Assembly (NCBI RefSeq): GCF_002237755.1 | Contig: NZ_MWSJ01000012.1 | Coordinates: forward strand, 1-64,000 | Reading direction: 5' to 3' | DNA length: 64,000 nucleotides | From: Lysinibacillus sp. KCTC 33748 | GTDB taxonomy: Bacteria > Bacillota > Bacilli > Bacillales_A > Planococcaceae | Shown: in pieces, positions 27,703 to 36,083 of the stretch | How positions within the stretch are numbered: position 1 is the stretch's first letter | Layout: each line of letters starts with the position of its first letter | Notes under the pieces: model-generated | Seen by the model: only the letters and a program-made list of their open reading frames with translations | The model's database searches: none | What the model was told of the DNA's origin: nothing | Translations under genes and position numbers: made by a program

Positions 27703-28929
27703 GTGGCTGAAATTAAAGTCCCTGAATTAGCAGAATCGATTACAGAAGGTAGTATCGCACAGTGGGTAAAAAAAGTGGGCGATCGCGTTGAAAAGGGTGA
27801 ATTCATCGTTGAACTTGAAACAGATAAAGTAAACGCTGAAATCATCTCTGAAGAAGCAGGAGTTTTAACTCAAATTTTAGCTGAAGAAGGCGATACTGTA
27901 CTTGTAGGTCAAGTAATCGCAGTTGTAGAAGCTGGCGAAGGTGCAGCACCTGCTCCAGTTGCAGCAGCTCCAGTTGAGGCAGCACCACAAGCAGCACCTG
28001 CTCCAGTTGCAGCAGCTCCAGTTGTAGTAGAAACTTCTGGTGAGCGTGTAATCGCGTCTCCAGCAGCACGTAAACTTGCTCGTGAAAAAGGTATTGACCT
28101 TGCTGCTGTATCTCCAGTAGATCCACAAGGCCGTGTACGTGTACAAGACGTTGCAGCTCATGGTACAGCTCCAGTAGCAGCACCACAAGCAGCTCCAGCA
28201 GCACCTAAAGCAGTAGCAGCTGTTGATGAATCACGTGTGACAATTGAAAAAATGAGCCGTCGTCGCCAAACAATTGCAAAACGCTTACTTGAAGTAAAAC
28301 AATCTACAGCAATGTTAACAACATTTAACGAAGTAGATATGACAAACGTTATGGCTTTACGTTCTCGTAAAAAAGACCAATTCTTCGAGTCAACTGGCTC
28401 TAAACTTGGTTTCATGTCATTCTTCACAAAAGCTGTAGTTGCAGCACTTAAAAAATACCCATATGTGAATGCACAAATCTCAGGCGATGAAATTCACTTA
28501 AACAACTTCTTTGATATCGGTGTAGCTGTATCAACAGAAGAAGGTTTAGTAGTACCAGTAGTACGTGACGCTGACCGCAAAAACTTTGCTGAAATTGAAG
28601 ATTCAATTGCAGACCTAGCTAAAAAAGCACGCGACAAAAAATTAGGTTTAGCAGATCTTTCAGGTGGCTCATTCACAATTACAAATGGTGGTGTATTCGG
28701 TTCATTAATGTCTACACCTATCATGAATGGTACACAAGCTGGTATCCTTGGTATGCACTCAATCAAAAAACGTCCAGTTGAAGTGAATGGTGAAGTAGAA
28801 ATTCGCCCAATGATGTACTTGGCACTTTCTTATGACCACCGTATTATCGATGGTAAAGATTCTGTAGGCTTCCTTAAAACTGTTAAAGAACTACTTGAAA
28901 ACCCAGAAGATTTATTATTAAATTCTTAA
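27703..28929 (+). CDS. odhB: Dihydrolipoyl succinyltransferase (E2 of 2-oxoglutarate dehydrogenase)
   Basis: OdhB moves the succinyl group from E1 to CoA on a swinging lipoyl arm. The 408-residue protein has a lipoyl domain with Lys42 in [10 protein letters not shown], a long Ala/Pro linker (about 78-110), an E1/E3-binding domain ([18 protein letters not shown]), a second Ala/Pro linker, and the catalytic domain ending in [11 protein letters not shown] (His/Asp active site). GTG at 27703 is preferred: AAAGGAGG lies 8 bases before it, whereas the ATG at 27697 is only two bases from the ribosome site. A strong terminator ends the odhAB unit. Confidence 0.97.
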   Translation: MAEIKVPELAESITEGSIAQWVKKVGDRVEKGEFIVELETDKVNAEIISEEAGVLTQILAEEGDTVLVGQVIAVVEAGEGAAPAPVAAAPVEAAPQAAPAPVAAAPVVVETSGERVIASPAARKLAREKGIDLAAVSPVDPQGRVRVQDVAAHGTAPVAAPQAAPAAPKAVAAVDESRVTIEKMSRRRQTIAKRLLEVKQSTAMLTTFNEVDMTNVMALRSRKKDQFFESTGSKLGFMSFFTKAVVAALKKYPYVNAQISGDEIHLNNFFDIGVAVSTEEGLVVPVVRDADRKNFAEIEDSIADLAKKARDKKLGLADLSGGSFTITNGGVFGSLMSTPIMNGTQAGILGMHSIKKRPVEVNGEVEIRPMMYLALSYDHRIIDGKDSVGFLKTVKELLENPEDLLLNS

Positions 28930-28944
28930 TTCCTGAGTTTCTTA

Positions 28945-28977
28945 AAACCTTGCGAACATCGTTTCGCAAGGTTTTTT
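28945..28977 (+). terminator. odhAB terminator
   Basis: AAACCTTGCGAA pairs perfectly with TTCGCAAGGTTT; six Ts follow. Confidence 0.95.
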
Positions 28978-29008
28978 AGCTTTTTATGAAGCATTTGTGG
29001 GAGGGAAG

Positions 29009-29113
29009 GATAAAAGAGCCAAAGTGACGGATAGAAGAGTCAGAACGACGGATAAATGAGTCGGAGTGACGGATAAAGCAAGCGAAGCGACCGAAAGAAG
29101 AGCTGAATCAACG
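29009..29113. repeat. Tandem array of five 21-bp units
   Basis: Five contiguous 21-bp units start at 29009, 29030, 29051, 29072 and 29093, each GATAAA-like then AGNNNNNGTGACG-like. The frame that would read seven residues per unit is broken by TGA in unit three, so it does not code. There are no spacers, so it is not CRISPR. A second 21-bp array of different sequence is at 41430-41532. The rest of 28978-29457 has no gene. Confidence 0.85.
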
Positions 29114-29457
29114 GAAAAGTTGTCCGATCGTTTGTGAAAGCTTCACAGTAAAAATGCGTATAGTGCAAATGGTGTTATCTTTACAGTTCAACAATTTCTT
29201 TTGAAGTACTATAAAATAATTTAAATATTAATTATTTGCTTGATTTCTGAAAAATCAGTTCTTTGTCGCGTGTGTTACAAGCGTATCCACGTATATAAGT
29301 TGGTTGGAGTACGTACAATGGAGCATGGGCGATTTTACGGACTTTCTCGACAAAACATTCGAATAAATCATTTTCGACTTTGCAAAAGTGTATATATGTC
29401 TTTAAAAGGCTAAAAAACCCTAATATTGTAATTAATCAGAAAAGTAATAAAATTGTC

Positions 29458-29487
29458 TTGACGAAAATGTTGTTTTTATAGTAGTAT
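29458..29487 (+). promoter_or_regulatory. Promoter of the lysine-riboswitch transcript
   Basis: TTGACG (29458-29463) and TAGTAT (29482-29487) are 18 bases apart, in housekeeping sigma factor style. Transcription would start near 29494, 38 bases before the aptamer. Confidence 0.6.
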
Positions 29488-29531
29488 CTTAATATCAATT
29501 AAATATACAAACCTCACATTTATCCTATTGT

Positions 29532-29714
29532 GAGGTAGAGGCGCGGTATTTATTAGTTCATTGTTGAGTATAAGCAAGCGAAGACGCAATGGAGAAGGAA
29601 CTATCGCCGAAGTATAAAAGGAGCTCGTACTTTTATGCTGGGTCTGCAGTGAATAAGTGCAGGACTGTCCTAGTGAATTATTTTCCAGGTTTACTAGGTT
29701 GTGCTATCTCGGAA
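29532..29714 (+). promoter_or_regulatory. Lysine riboswitch (L box) aptamer
   Basis: The conserved L-box core is present in order: GAGGTAGAGGCGC at the 5' side, GGAACTATCGCCGAAG in the P2-P3 region, GCTGGGTCTGCAGTGAATAA and GCAGGACTGTCC for P4-P5, and GCTATCTCGG closing P1 (GAGGTAG 29532-29538 with CTATCTC 29704-29710). L boxes bind free lysine and in Bacilli shut off lysine biosynthesis or uptake genes by termination. The terminator at 29757 and the ABC importer downstream fit this. The match is by motif from memory of the B. subtilis lysC leader. Confidence 0.93.
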
Positions 29715-29756
29715 TGATGGAATTTTAGTGAGGATTTGGGCAACTGTTAAAAAAGT

Positions 29757-29787
29757 AAGACCTAAGTTCAGTACTTAGGTCTTTTTT
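29757..29787 (+). terminator. Riboswitch-controlled terminator
   Basis: AAGACCTAAGT pairs perfectly with ACTTAGGTCTT, then Ts; an outer CAACTGT/ACAGTTG pairing surrounds it. With lysine bound it should stop transcription 42 bases before the binding-protein gene. Confidence 0.9.
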
Positions 29788-29828
29788 GGTACAGTTGTCT
29801 TATTTTTTACAGAAAAGGGGAATGTTAC

Positions 29829-30695
29829 ATGAAAAGAAAATGGTTAGTATTAATGTTGACCGTAATGACAGCAATCTTGCTAGCAGCTTGTGGTGCTAGT
29901 GACAAGAAGGAGACGACATCGTCTAGTAATGGCAGTGCAAGTACTGATAAGAAAGAAGAAAGCGGCCAATTCCGAATCGGGATGGAGGCGGGCTATGCTC
30001 CGTTTAACTGGACGCAGCAAAGTGATGCAAATGGCGCGGTAAAAATTGCCGATAATGCAGAATATGCAGGCGGTTATGATGTACAAATGGCGAAAAAAAT
30101 AGCTGAAGGCTTAGGAAAAGAATTAGTCATCGTAAAATTGGAATGGGATGGCTTAGTACCAGCTCTACAATCAAATAAAATAGATGCAATCATAGCAGGA
30201 ATGTCACCTACTGCAGAGCGCAAGCAGACAATCGACTTCACTGACAATTACTATACATCTGATTTTGTAATGGTTGTTAAAAAAGGTAGTAAATATGAAA
30301 ATGCAACATCTATTCAAGATTTCTCAGGTGCAAAAATCACTTCACAATTAAATACATCTAACTACACTGTTATTGATCAAATCAAAGGTGTAAAAAAACA
30401 AACAGCAATGGATAGCTTCCCAGCAATGCGTGTAGCAGTAGAAGCTGGAAAAATTGACGGCTATGTAGCAGAACGTCCAGAAGGTATTTCCGCTGCTGCT
30501 GCAAATGATAAATTCACATATGTAAAGTTTGAAAAAGGCTTTGATACAGATGTTTCTAATACATCTATTGCAGTTGGTTTACGTAAAGGTGATGCTGAGC
30601 TTGAAAAAATCAATGAAATCTTAAAAGGTATTTCAGAAGATGATCGTCAAAAAATTATGGAAGAAGCAATCCACCAACAACCAGCAGCACAATAA
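29829..30695 (+). CDS. Amino-acid (probably lysine) ABC transporter binding lipoprotein
   Basis: A 288-residue lipoprotein with signal peptide and lipobox LLAAC (Cys21), a Ser-rich tether and a family 3 solute-binding domain: FRIGMEAGYAPFNW at the start, ELVIVKLEWDGLVPALQ, DAIIAGMSPTAERKQTIDFTD. These are the usual polar amino-acid binding protein motifs. Specificity for lysine is inferred from the riboswitch immediately upstream. ATG follows AAAAGGGGAATGTT. A hairpin just after the stop separates it from the permease and may raise its expression over the other subunits. Confidence 0.92.
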   Translation: MKRKWLVLMLTVMTAILLAACGASDKKETTSSSNGSASTDKKEESGQFRIGMEAGYAPFNWTQQSDANGAVKIADNAEYAGGYDVQMAKKIAEGLGKELVIVKLEWDGLVPALQSNKIDAIIAGMSPTAERKQTIDFTDNYYTSDFVMVVKKGSKYENATSIQDFSGAKITSQLNTSNYTVIDQIKGVKKQTAMDSFPAMRVAVEAGKIDGYVAERPEGISAAAANDKFTYVKFEKGFDTDVSNTSIAVGLRKGDAELEKINEILKGISEDDRQKIMEEAIHQQPAAQ

Positions 30696-30696
30696 C

Positions 30697-30729
30697 AAGA
30701 ATGCACGGGCTAACTATTAGCCCGTGCAT
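30697..30729 (+). other. Stabilising or attenuating hairpin after the binding-protein gene
   Basis: GAATGCACGGGCTA pairs perfectly with TAGCCCGTGCATTC. No T-tract follows, so it is more likely a 3' stabiliser or partial terminator inside the operon than a full stop. Confidence 0.7.
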
Positions 30730-30885
30730 TCCATAACATCTCATTTAATAACAATCACAAAAAAAATAATAATGTCTTAGCTAATAGTTTCATAAAATTA
30801 AAGAAACAGAAGCCCAATGAAAGTGGTTGATAGCTAAGAGACAACAGTAACGAAAAAGCAACACGACGTTGTTAGGAGGTACATC

Positions 30886-31611
30886 ATGAGTCTTGATTGG
30901 ATTATTTCTATTGTTGAGAACAACTGGCAAATGTTTTTACGAGGTGCTTATTATACATTACTTATTTCAATTAGTAGTACAATTATTGGTGCACTTATCG
31001 GATTTTTCATCGGAATTATGCATACCATAAAGGTTCGTAAAAAAGGTGTAAATTTCTATAGCTTAAAGCTCATTAATTTTTTACTAACATGCTATGTCGA
31101 ATTCTTCCGTGGTACACCAATGATTGTACAAGCAATGGTTGTATTTTACGGATTAGATATAGCATTTGGCATTGATATGCACTTTATTACGGCAGGTATT
31201 TTAGTTGTTTCACTAAATACAGGTGCTTATATGGCAGAAATCGTACGAGGTGGAATTGTTTCCATTGATCAAGGGCAGTACGAGGCTGCATCGGCTATTG
31301 GCATGAATCATGTTCAAATCATGCTACATGTTGTATTACCACAAGTTGCCCGAAATATATTGCCGGCAACAGGTAACCAATTAATTATGAACATTAAAGA
31401 TACAGCAGTTTTAAACGTTATTGGGGTTACAGAATTATTTTTCCAAACAAAGTCGATTGCGGGTAATAACTTCCGCTATTTCGAATCCTTCTTTATAGCA
31501 TGTATCCTATATTTCGTCATGACATTCACAGCATCAAGAATTTTACTGTATATTGAAAAGCGACTGGATGGACCAGATGCCTACAAAAAACAACAGAAAG
31601 AAGCAGTATAG
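30886..31611 (+). CDS. Amino-acid (probably lysine) ABC transporter permease
   Basis: A 241-residue permease of the HisMQ type, with about five membrane helices. The EAA loop reads [22 protein letters not shown], and [22 protein letters not shown] is the family signature near the N-terminal third. Start ATG behind TAGGAGG. It is followed 13 bases later by the ATPase. A single permease implies a homodimer in the membrane. Confidence 0.93.
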   Translation: MSLDWIISIVENNWQMFLRGAYYTLLISISSTIIGALIGFFIGIMHTIKVRKKGVNFYSLKLINFLLTCYVEFFRGTPMIVQAMVVFYGLDIAFGIDMHFITAGILVVSLNTGAYMAEIVRGGIVSIDQGQYEAASAIGMNHVQIMLHVVLPQVARNILPATGNQLIMNIKDTAVLNVIGVTELFFQTKSIAGNNFRYFESFFIACILYFVMTFTASRILLYIEKRLDGPDAYKKQQKEAV

Positions 31612-31624
31612 GGGGGATGAGCAA

Positions 31625-32356
31625 ATGACAGTTATTAAAATAGAGCATTTAAGTAAATCATTTGGTCGTAACCAAGTGTTGAAGGATGTAAATTTTCAAG
31701 TAGAAAAGGGTGAGGTTGTCTGCTTAATCGGTTCTTCTGGATCTGGTAAATCAACACTATTACGCTGCATTAATTTACTGGAAACACCAAGTGGCGGTCA
31801 AATTTTTTATAAAGATGAAAACATTTTAGACGATAAACATAATATCCAAGAGTACCGAACACATTTAGGCATGGTATTCCAGCAATTTAACTTATTCAAT
31901 AATCATAATGTGCTAAAAAATTGCACAGTTGGTCAAATGAAAGTATTAAAGCGTTCGAAGGCAGAAGCGGATGAAGTGGCACTAAAATATTTACAAATTG
32001 TTGGTATGGATCAATACGTCAATGCGAAGCCTCGGCAACTATCTGGCGGTCAAAAACAGCGTGTAGCGATTGCACGAGCATTGTCAATGAGCCCAGATGT
32101 AATGCTGTTTGATGAACCGACGTCAGCTCTCGATCCAGAAATGGTTGGAGAAGTATTAAAGGTAATGCGTCAGTTAGCGGATTCCGGAAATACGATGTTA
32201 ATCGTTACACATGAAATGGAATTTGCTAAAGAAGTAGCCGATCGTGTAGTCTTTATGGATAAAGGTGTTATTGTAGAGGATGGCCCTCCAACTCAGGTTT
32301 TAGTAAACCCTCAGCATGAACGGACAAAAGCGTTTTTAAAACGGACATTAAGATAA
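31625..32356 (+). CDS. Amino-acid (probably lysine) ABC transporter ATPase
   Basis: A 243-residue ABC ATPase of the polar amino-acid importer class. Walker [11 protein letters not shown]-loop MVFQQFNLF, signature [15 protein letters not shown], Walker [12 protein letters not shown] and the switch His in VTHEM are all intact. Start is the ATG behind GGGGGGATGAGCAA; the same frame is open upstream into the permease gene but has no ribosome site. Last gene of the riboswitch operon, with a terminator 90 bases later. Confidence 0.94.
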   Translation: MTVIKIEHLSKSFGRNQVLKDVNFQVEKGEVVCLIGSSGSGKSTLLRCINLLETPSGGQIFYKDENILDDKHNIQEYRTHLGMVFQQFNLFNNHNVLKNCTVGQMKVLKRSKAEADEVALKYLQIVGMDQYVNAKPRQLSGGQKQRVAIARALSMSPDVMLFDEPTSALDPEMVGEVLKVMRQLADSGNTMLIVTHEMEFAKEVADRVVFMDKGVIVEDGPPTQVLVNPQHERTKAFLKRTLR

Positions 32357-32442
32357 AAAAGTTTACGCGTTTGGTAATGAATAACTAAAAAAGTGAGTCA
32401 AAACGAATTTTATTAATAGTCAATATATAATGTGTAACAATT

Positions 32443-32473
32443 AAGCTGAACTAAATTAGTTCAGCTTTTATTT
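32443..32473 (+). terminator. Terminator of the lysine importer operon
   Basis: AAGCTGAACTA pairs with TAGTTCAGCTT around AAT; a T-rich tract follows. Confidence 0.8.
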
Positions 32474-32578
32474 GTGATTAAGATATAATCTGGGCCACTC
32501 CAATTTAACGGTACAGTCAACTCTAGGAACTTTCTTCTACTGATAGCGTCAATTTTAGGCAGTTAAGGGGGTAGGACT

Positions 32579-32806
32579 TTGAAAAAATTATGTATTCTAT
32601 TTACCGTAATTAGTGTTCTATTACTTGGATGTTCGCAAGAAAAAAGCTATAACGTATGGGTTGATTCATCAACACAAAGTCAAGAAACTATTGATTCAGC
32701 GATAAAAAGGCTTTCTAAAGCCGGGGTTGATTTCATTATTGATGAAAATGGTAGTGTCTTAGTAAATGAAAAAGAGATGGATAAGGCTGTAATATGCTGT
32801 TCTTAA
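32579..32806 (+). CDS. Small lipoprotein, unknown function
   Basis: A 75-residue lipoprotein: signal peptide with lipobox LLLGC (Cys18), then a 57-residue mature part. The mature part reads as one alpha-beta-beta-alpha unit: TIDSAIKRLSKAGVDFIIDE, then GSVLVNEKEMDKAV. That pattern (helix, hairpin with VL-VNEKEMDKA) is reminiscent of the ring-building motif of FliF/YscJ/SpoIIIAG-type proteins, but this is only a resemblance. It ends in ICCS. Start is TTG, fixed by GGGGGTAGG. Family not recognised. Confidence 0.6.
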   Translation: MKKLCILFTVISVLLLGCSQEKSYNVWVDSSTQSQETIDSAIKRLSKAGVDFIIDENGSVLVNEKEMDKAVICCS

Positions 32807-33009
32807 GCTGAAGGGGACTCTTTTTCGAAAAGGATAATGCCTTTTTTATAATTATTATGCACTTTATTGAAACGAAAATCACGAAATGGTTTTAGGAAGC
32901 AAAAGTTCAGTGATGCTAACATTGTAACTTAAACTTTCAAGTCTCCAAACAGAATATCGAAGTAAAGTGGCAAGGGCGACTGATGAGCCTGTTCACTGCA
33001 GTCCGTATA

Positions 33010-33058
33010 ATAAAAATAAAAACGTACACTACTAAAATTGAATTTAGTAATGTACATT
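33010..33058 (-). terminator. Terminator of the 31-residue membrane peptide gene
   Basis: On the minus strand GTACATTACTAAA pairs with TTTAGTAGTGTAC (one mismatch) and a T-rich tract follows. It lies 18 bases after the small gene's stop. Confidence 0.7.
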
Positions 33059-33075
33059 TTTAATTTTTTACTGAG

Positions 33076-33171
33076 TTATTTTCTAGAATTCCATTCTGCG
33101 TATAAAATAAAACAAATTGCAAATGCAACGGCCAGGATAAAAAACCATTGCGGTACACCACCAAAGCTCAT
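33076..33171 (-). CDS. 31-residue single-pass membrane peptide
   Basis: MSFGGVPQW starts a peptide whose middle, FFILAVAFAICFILY, is a membrane helix, ending AEWNSRK. A GAGGTG site lies 6 bases before the ATG and a hairpin terminator follows the stop, so this looks like a true small gene rather than chance. The stretch 33172-33472 beyond it holds only a partial GTGCGACAGCA repeat near 33306. Confidence 0.6.
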   Translation of the reverse strand: MSFGGVPQWFFILAVAFAICFILYAEWNSRK

Positions 33172-33472
33172 GTTAACACCTCGAAGTAAAATTTTTTATT
33201 AATTTTCTCCATTCATTTAGACTCCCAACTCTGCATGTATTGGGATGAGAGCTACAGTGAAATATCTACTGAATGAAGACATGTCCTCAGACGCATTGTT
33301 TATCTGTGCGACAGCACCTATTACATCAATACGAAATTGATATGGTTAAAAAAATGGATAGTTAGGGAGAAAATATGGTCATCTATGGTTTTTTTCTCCA
33401 CAAGCGTACAAAAATATTATAAAATAAGCTGTATACATTAGCTTCGTGCTAGTAAAGAGAGGTAGAGAGATT

Positions 33473-33670
33473 ATGTTACATTTAAAATGGAAAGATGCTC
33501 CAACAGTACGCACAGTTACTTGTAAGCATACAAATGCATCAAAATATTTAGTGTCAAACGTATTAACAGTAGGGCAACAATATGATGTGAAAAACGAAAC
33601 AGAAGAGTTCGTTTTTATTATCGATAACACTGGTAATATTGGTGGCTACTATAAAGATTATTTTGAATAA
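33473..33670 (+). CDS. Small conserved protein (DUF6501-like)
   Basis: A 65-residue protein, MLHLKWKDAPTVRTVTCKH followed by ASKYLVSNVLTVGQQYDV and EEFVFIIDNTGNIGGYYKDYF. The pattern of a small beta protein with VxCxHT, VGQ-YDVKNETEEF and DNTGxIGGYYK matches a short Bacillales family that I recall as DUF6501; function unknown. ATG at 33473 is chosen for its GAGAGGTAGAGAG site over an upstream in-frame GTG. Confidence 0.7.
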   Translation: MLHLKWKDAPTVRTVTCKHTNASKYLVSNVLTVGQQYDVKNETEEFVFIIDNTGNIGGYYKDYFE

Positions 33671-33673
33671 GCA

Positions 33674-33701
33674 AATCAATTTCGCCTTGGCGTAATTGAT
33701 T
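33674..33701. repeat. Copy of the ATCAATT-GCC palindrome
   Basis: AATCAATTTCGCC pairs with GGCGTAATTGATT with one mismatch. Related palindromes lie at 17414-17436 and 17820-17842 and half-sites at 9245 and 22259. Confidence 0.65.
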
Positions 33702-33736
33702 CCGGATTTTCATTCAATAGGTTTGAATGAAAACCA

Positions 33737-33773
33737 AAGGGTGGTTCAGATGATTTCTGAGCCACCCTTTTTT
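33737..33773 (+). terminator. Terminator between convergent genes
   Basis: AAGGGTGGTTCAGA pairs with TCTGAGCCACCCTT (one G-T), followed by Ts. It ends the small DUF gene and, read leftward, may also serve telA. Confidence 0.9.
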
Positions 33774-33788
33774 GTTGATAAAACGGAA

Positions 33789-34853
33789 TCATCCATGCTT
33801 AAAGGTTTTTAATTCAGCAACTTCTTGTAGATGCTCTTTTTCCTGCTCAGTAGCTGTATGAAGGGCGAAGACATCTTGGATAGCTGACTTCAGCTCATGC
33901 TGTGTTTCTTTGAATTTTGATACTTGCTGTGCAAAGGAAGGGCTCGTAAAACGATCATTTGCACGAGATAATTTTTCCTCTAGCTGCGCGTAGCGATGAT
34001 CCATATGCATAGACAACATCATAGCTAACTGATTTTTCCAAAGTGGAATAAGGGTAACGATTGAAAATTCTATTTTTTCCGCTAGTGTTTGATTGGATTG
34101 TTGGATCATGCGTATTTGTGGCGCAGTTTGTAAGGCAACTTGCTGAGAAACTTGTAGGTCATAAATACGTTGATCTAGACGTTCGATTTGAGCGGCAAAA
34201 TCATTGAGCTGCTGGACAGCTAGTGGCTGTTTTGATGCCTGTACACTTGTCACTTTTTCTGGAAGTTCAACTTCAATGGCTTGCTGCTTCTTCATTTGTC
34301 CAGCTGCAATGGCAGTCGCTAACTCTTCAAAGTATCCTCTATTATGTGCATACAGTTCTTCTAGCATTTCTACATCTTTAAACATTTGAAGCTGTGCACG
34401 TTCAAGCTGAACACCAATTCGCTCTACTTGGATACTAGTCCGTTCAAACTCCGTTAATGTTTGCTTAACAGTAGGCTCAATTTTACCAAACATTTTTTTA
34501 AAAAAGGACTGTTTTTTTGGTTCTAATGCGTTAGGGTCCACTCGGTCTAATGTATGCATTAACGAGTCTAACATTTGGCCAATTTTTGTGACGTCTTTCT
34601 GTTTTACTTGTGCAAGCATTCGATCAGCAAATTGAGAAAGTGATCGCTGTGAATCTTGCCCTAAGGCCAGGACTGATTCGAAGTTAGTTAGGTCAAGCTG
34701 ACTAGCATATAAAAGTGCACGACTTTGTGCAAGTGGCGATAGCGTTTCATACGTCGCCATCGCCTCATTATTTGTAGTTTCTAAATAAGATTGCACAAGA
34801 GGGGAAATACCTTGTATTGTATTTAGTTGAAATGCGTGATCATTTGCCGTCAC
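33789..34853 (-). CDS. TelA-family protein (YaaN-like)
   Basis: A 354-residue, mostly helical cytoplasmic protein of the TelA family (named for tellurite resistance; B. subtilis YaaN). The signature regions are LALGQDSQRSLSQFADRML, PKKQSFFKKMFGKIEPTVKQ and SIVTLIPLWKNQLAMMLSMH. True biochemical role is unknown; relatives are linked to envelope stress and beta-lactam or nisin tolerance. Its start overlaps the stop of the xpaC-like gene by four bases, so translation is coupled, and the gene order is that of xpaC-yaaN in B. subtilis. Confidence 0.9.
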   Translation of the reverse strand: MTANDHAFQLNTIQGISPLVQSYLETTNNEAMATYETLSPLAQSRALLYASQLDLTNFESVLALGQDSQRSLSQFADRMLAQVKQKDVTKIGQMLDSLMHTLDRVDPNALEPKKQSFFKKMFGKIEPTVKQTLTEFERTSIQVERIGVQLERAQLQMFKDVEMLEELYAHNRGYFEELATAIAAGQMKKQQAIEVELPEKVTSVQASKQPLAVQQLNDFAAQIERLDQRIYDLQVSQQVALQTAPQIRMIQQSNQTLAEKIEFSIVTLIPLWKNQLAMMLSMHMDHRYAQLEEKLSRANDRFTSPSFAQQVSKFKETQHELKSAIQDVFALHTATEQEKEHLQEVAELKTFKHG

Positions 34854-35500
34854 TTATCATCGCCTCGCCACTCCAATTGTTCTTTTCGTCGTATATTGGA
34901 ACGATTCGCAAATTCGATTTCCATTTGAAGATGGTCGATGTCGTTAGAAAGCGCATCCTTTAAATCAATTTGAATCGTATCATTTAAATCTGTAAGTGTT
35001 TCTCTTGTTTTAGATAAGGTAATTTGTATTTCCTTATCTTTCACAGGCTGCCTTGATAACATCGTATATTTATCCGTTAATTCAACAGCGGATGGGAGAT
35101 GTGCATAAAAAAACTGTTCAACATTATAAAATTTTCGTGGATCTGTTTTAACAATTTTTACGATATTTTTTGAAATACGTGTCATTTCGAGTAATTGCTT
35201 AAATGCAGAAACAGAACGTACACGTAAGTAGTTTTGACTTAATGTTTGAATGTTTTTATTGGCTGCTTTAAGTTGAGTTTCAATATGTTTGTATTCTTCT
35301 TTTGTTATACCGGCTAATTGTATGAATTTCTTTTTCTGTCTATGTTTCAACAACGTCGTACTTGACGCGTATGTTCCAGCGAACAATAAACTACCAAGTA
35401 AGTATCCTGGTGTTGCCGCAAATGCTGCGATAGAAACAGTTGTGAGAGAAATTAAGAGGCTAGCGGTATGTCTAGAGAAAAACTGTCCGACACTGAGCAT
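34850..35500 (-). CDS. xpaC: XpaC-like protein (5-bromo-4-chloroindolyl phosphate hydrolysis family)
   Basis: A 216-residue protein with one or two hydrophobic segments near the N-terminus (TASLLISLTTVSIAAFAAT; GYLLGSLLFAGTYA) and a helical remainder. In B. subtilis xpaC precedes the TelA-family yaaN, exactly the order seen here. The original hydrolase label is probably indirect; the role is unknown. ATG at 35500 is preferred, with AGGAGGAAG 5 bases before it, over the in-frame start at 35518. Confidence 0.85.
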   Translation of the reverse strand: MLSVGQFFSRHTASLLISLTTVSIAAFAATPGYLLGSLLFAGTYASSTTLLKHRQKKKFIQLAGITKEEYKHIETQLKAANKNIQTLSQNYLRVRSVSAFKQLLEMTRISKNIVKIVKTDPRKFYNVEQFFYAHLPSAVELTDKYTMLSRQPVKDKEIQITLSKTRETLTDLNDTIQIDLKDALSNDIDHLQMEIEFANRSNIRRKEQLEWRGDDK

Positions 35501-36010
35501 GTTTCTTCCTCCTAGCATTTAAATATGTCTATCTTCTTATACGAAATAATCGACATAAAGTTTCAATGAAAAAATAAACCTTACATAAATTTTACAGCTA
35601 TTTGTAAAGTTTCTCAATGATATTACTTTGGAAAAGGGAATTTCCTTATCTTTTTAATAGGCACAGTGGAACGAAGTCGGGCCAAACAATAATCGACATC
35701 GCTAGTTCCAGATACTCATTGAGAGGTTGAAAACTTTAACTATCAAAGATTTTTTATTATTGCATAATCAAATCGTAGCTATTCATATAATTCGCAAATT
35801 GTTTGTCTTGCTCCACTTACGTACATATTTTAACATAATGAATTCTCAGTAGTTTGAATGTCATTTTGTGTTAAATGAAATGTTTCATAGCTGATCTTTT
35901 GTGAGAGATGAGGATCGAACTTATAAAATAAAGTAGAAATAATAAAATTTTGTTAAAAAATGATAATAAGGGATTTATTAAGTAAAAAAATATTTTTTAT
36001 ATAAAACTAT
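35501..36010. other. Gene-free stretch before the iron operon
   Basis: Stops occur in all frames and no repeat family is recognised. A second Fur-like half (AATGATAATAAGG) is at about 35957-35969. Confidence 0.45.
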
Positions 36011-36060
36011 TTACACATAGTGAATATGGTGTTATAAAAAGAGAATGATAATTGTTATCA
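36011..36060 (+). promoter_or_regulatory. Promoter with Fur box for the ferric-citrate type operon
   Basis: TTACAC (36011-36016) and TATAAA (36033-36038) are 16 bases apart. TGATAATTGTTATCA at 36046-36060 matches the 7-1-7 Fur inverted repeat (TGATAAT-N-ATTATCA) at 14 of 15 positions and overlaps the expected start of transcription. Iron-loaded Fur should block the operon. Confidence 0.82.
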
Positions 36061-36083
36061 AATGAATTGATGGAGGCTTTCAA

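Noticed and set aside
27842..28204. Leftward Leu-rich open frame of 120 codons
   Set aside because: It is the antisense shadow of the Ala/Pro linkers of odhB and has no ribosome site.
29009..29113. Possible CRISPR array
   Set aside because: Units of 21 bp follow each other without spacers; there are no cas genes.
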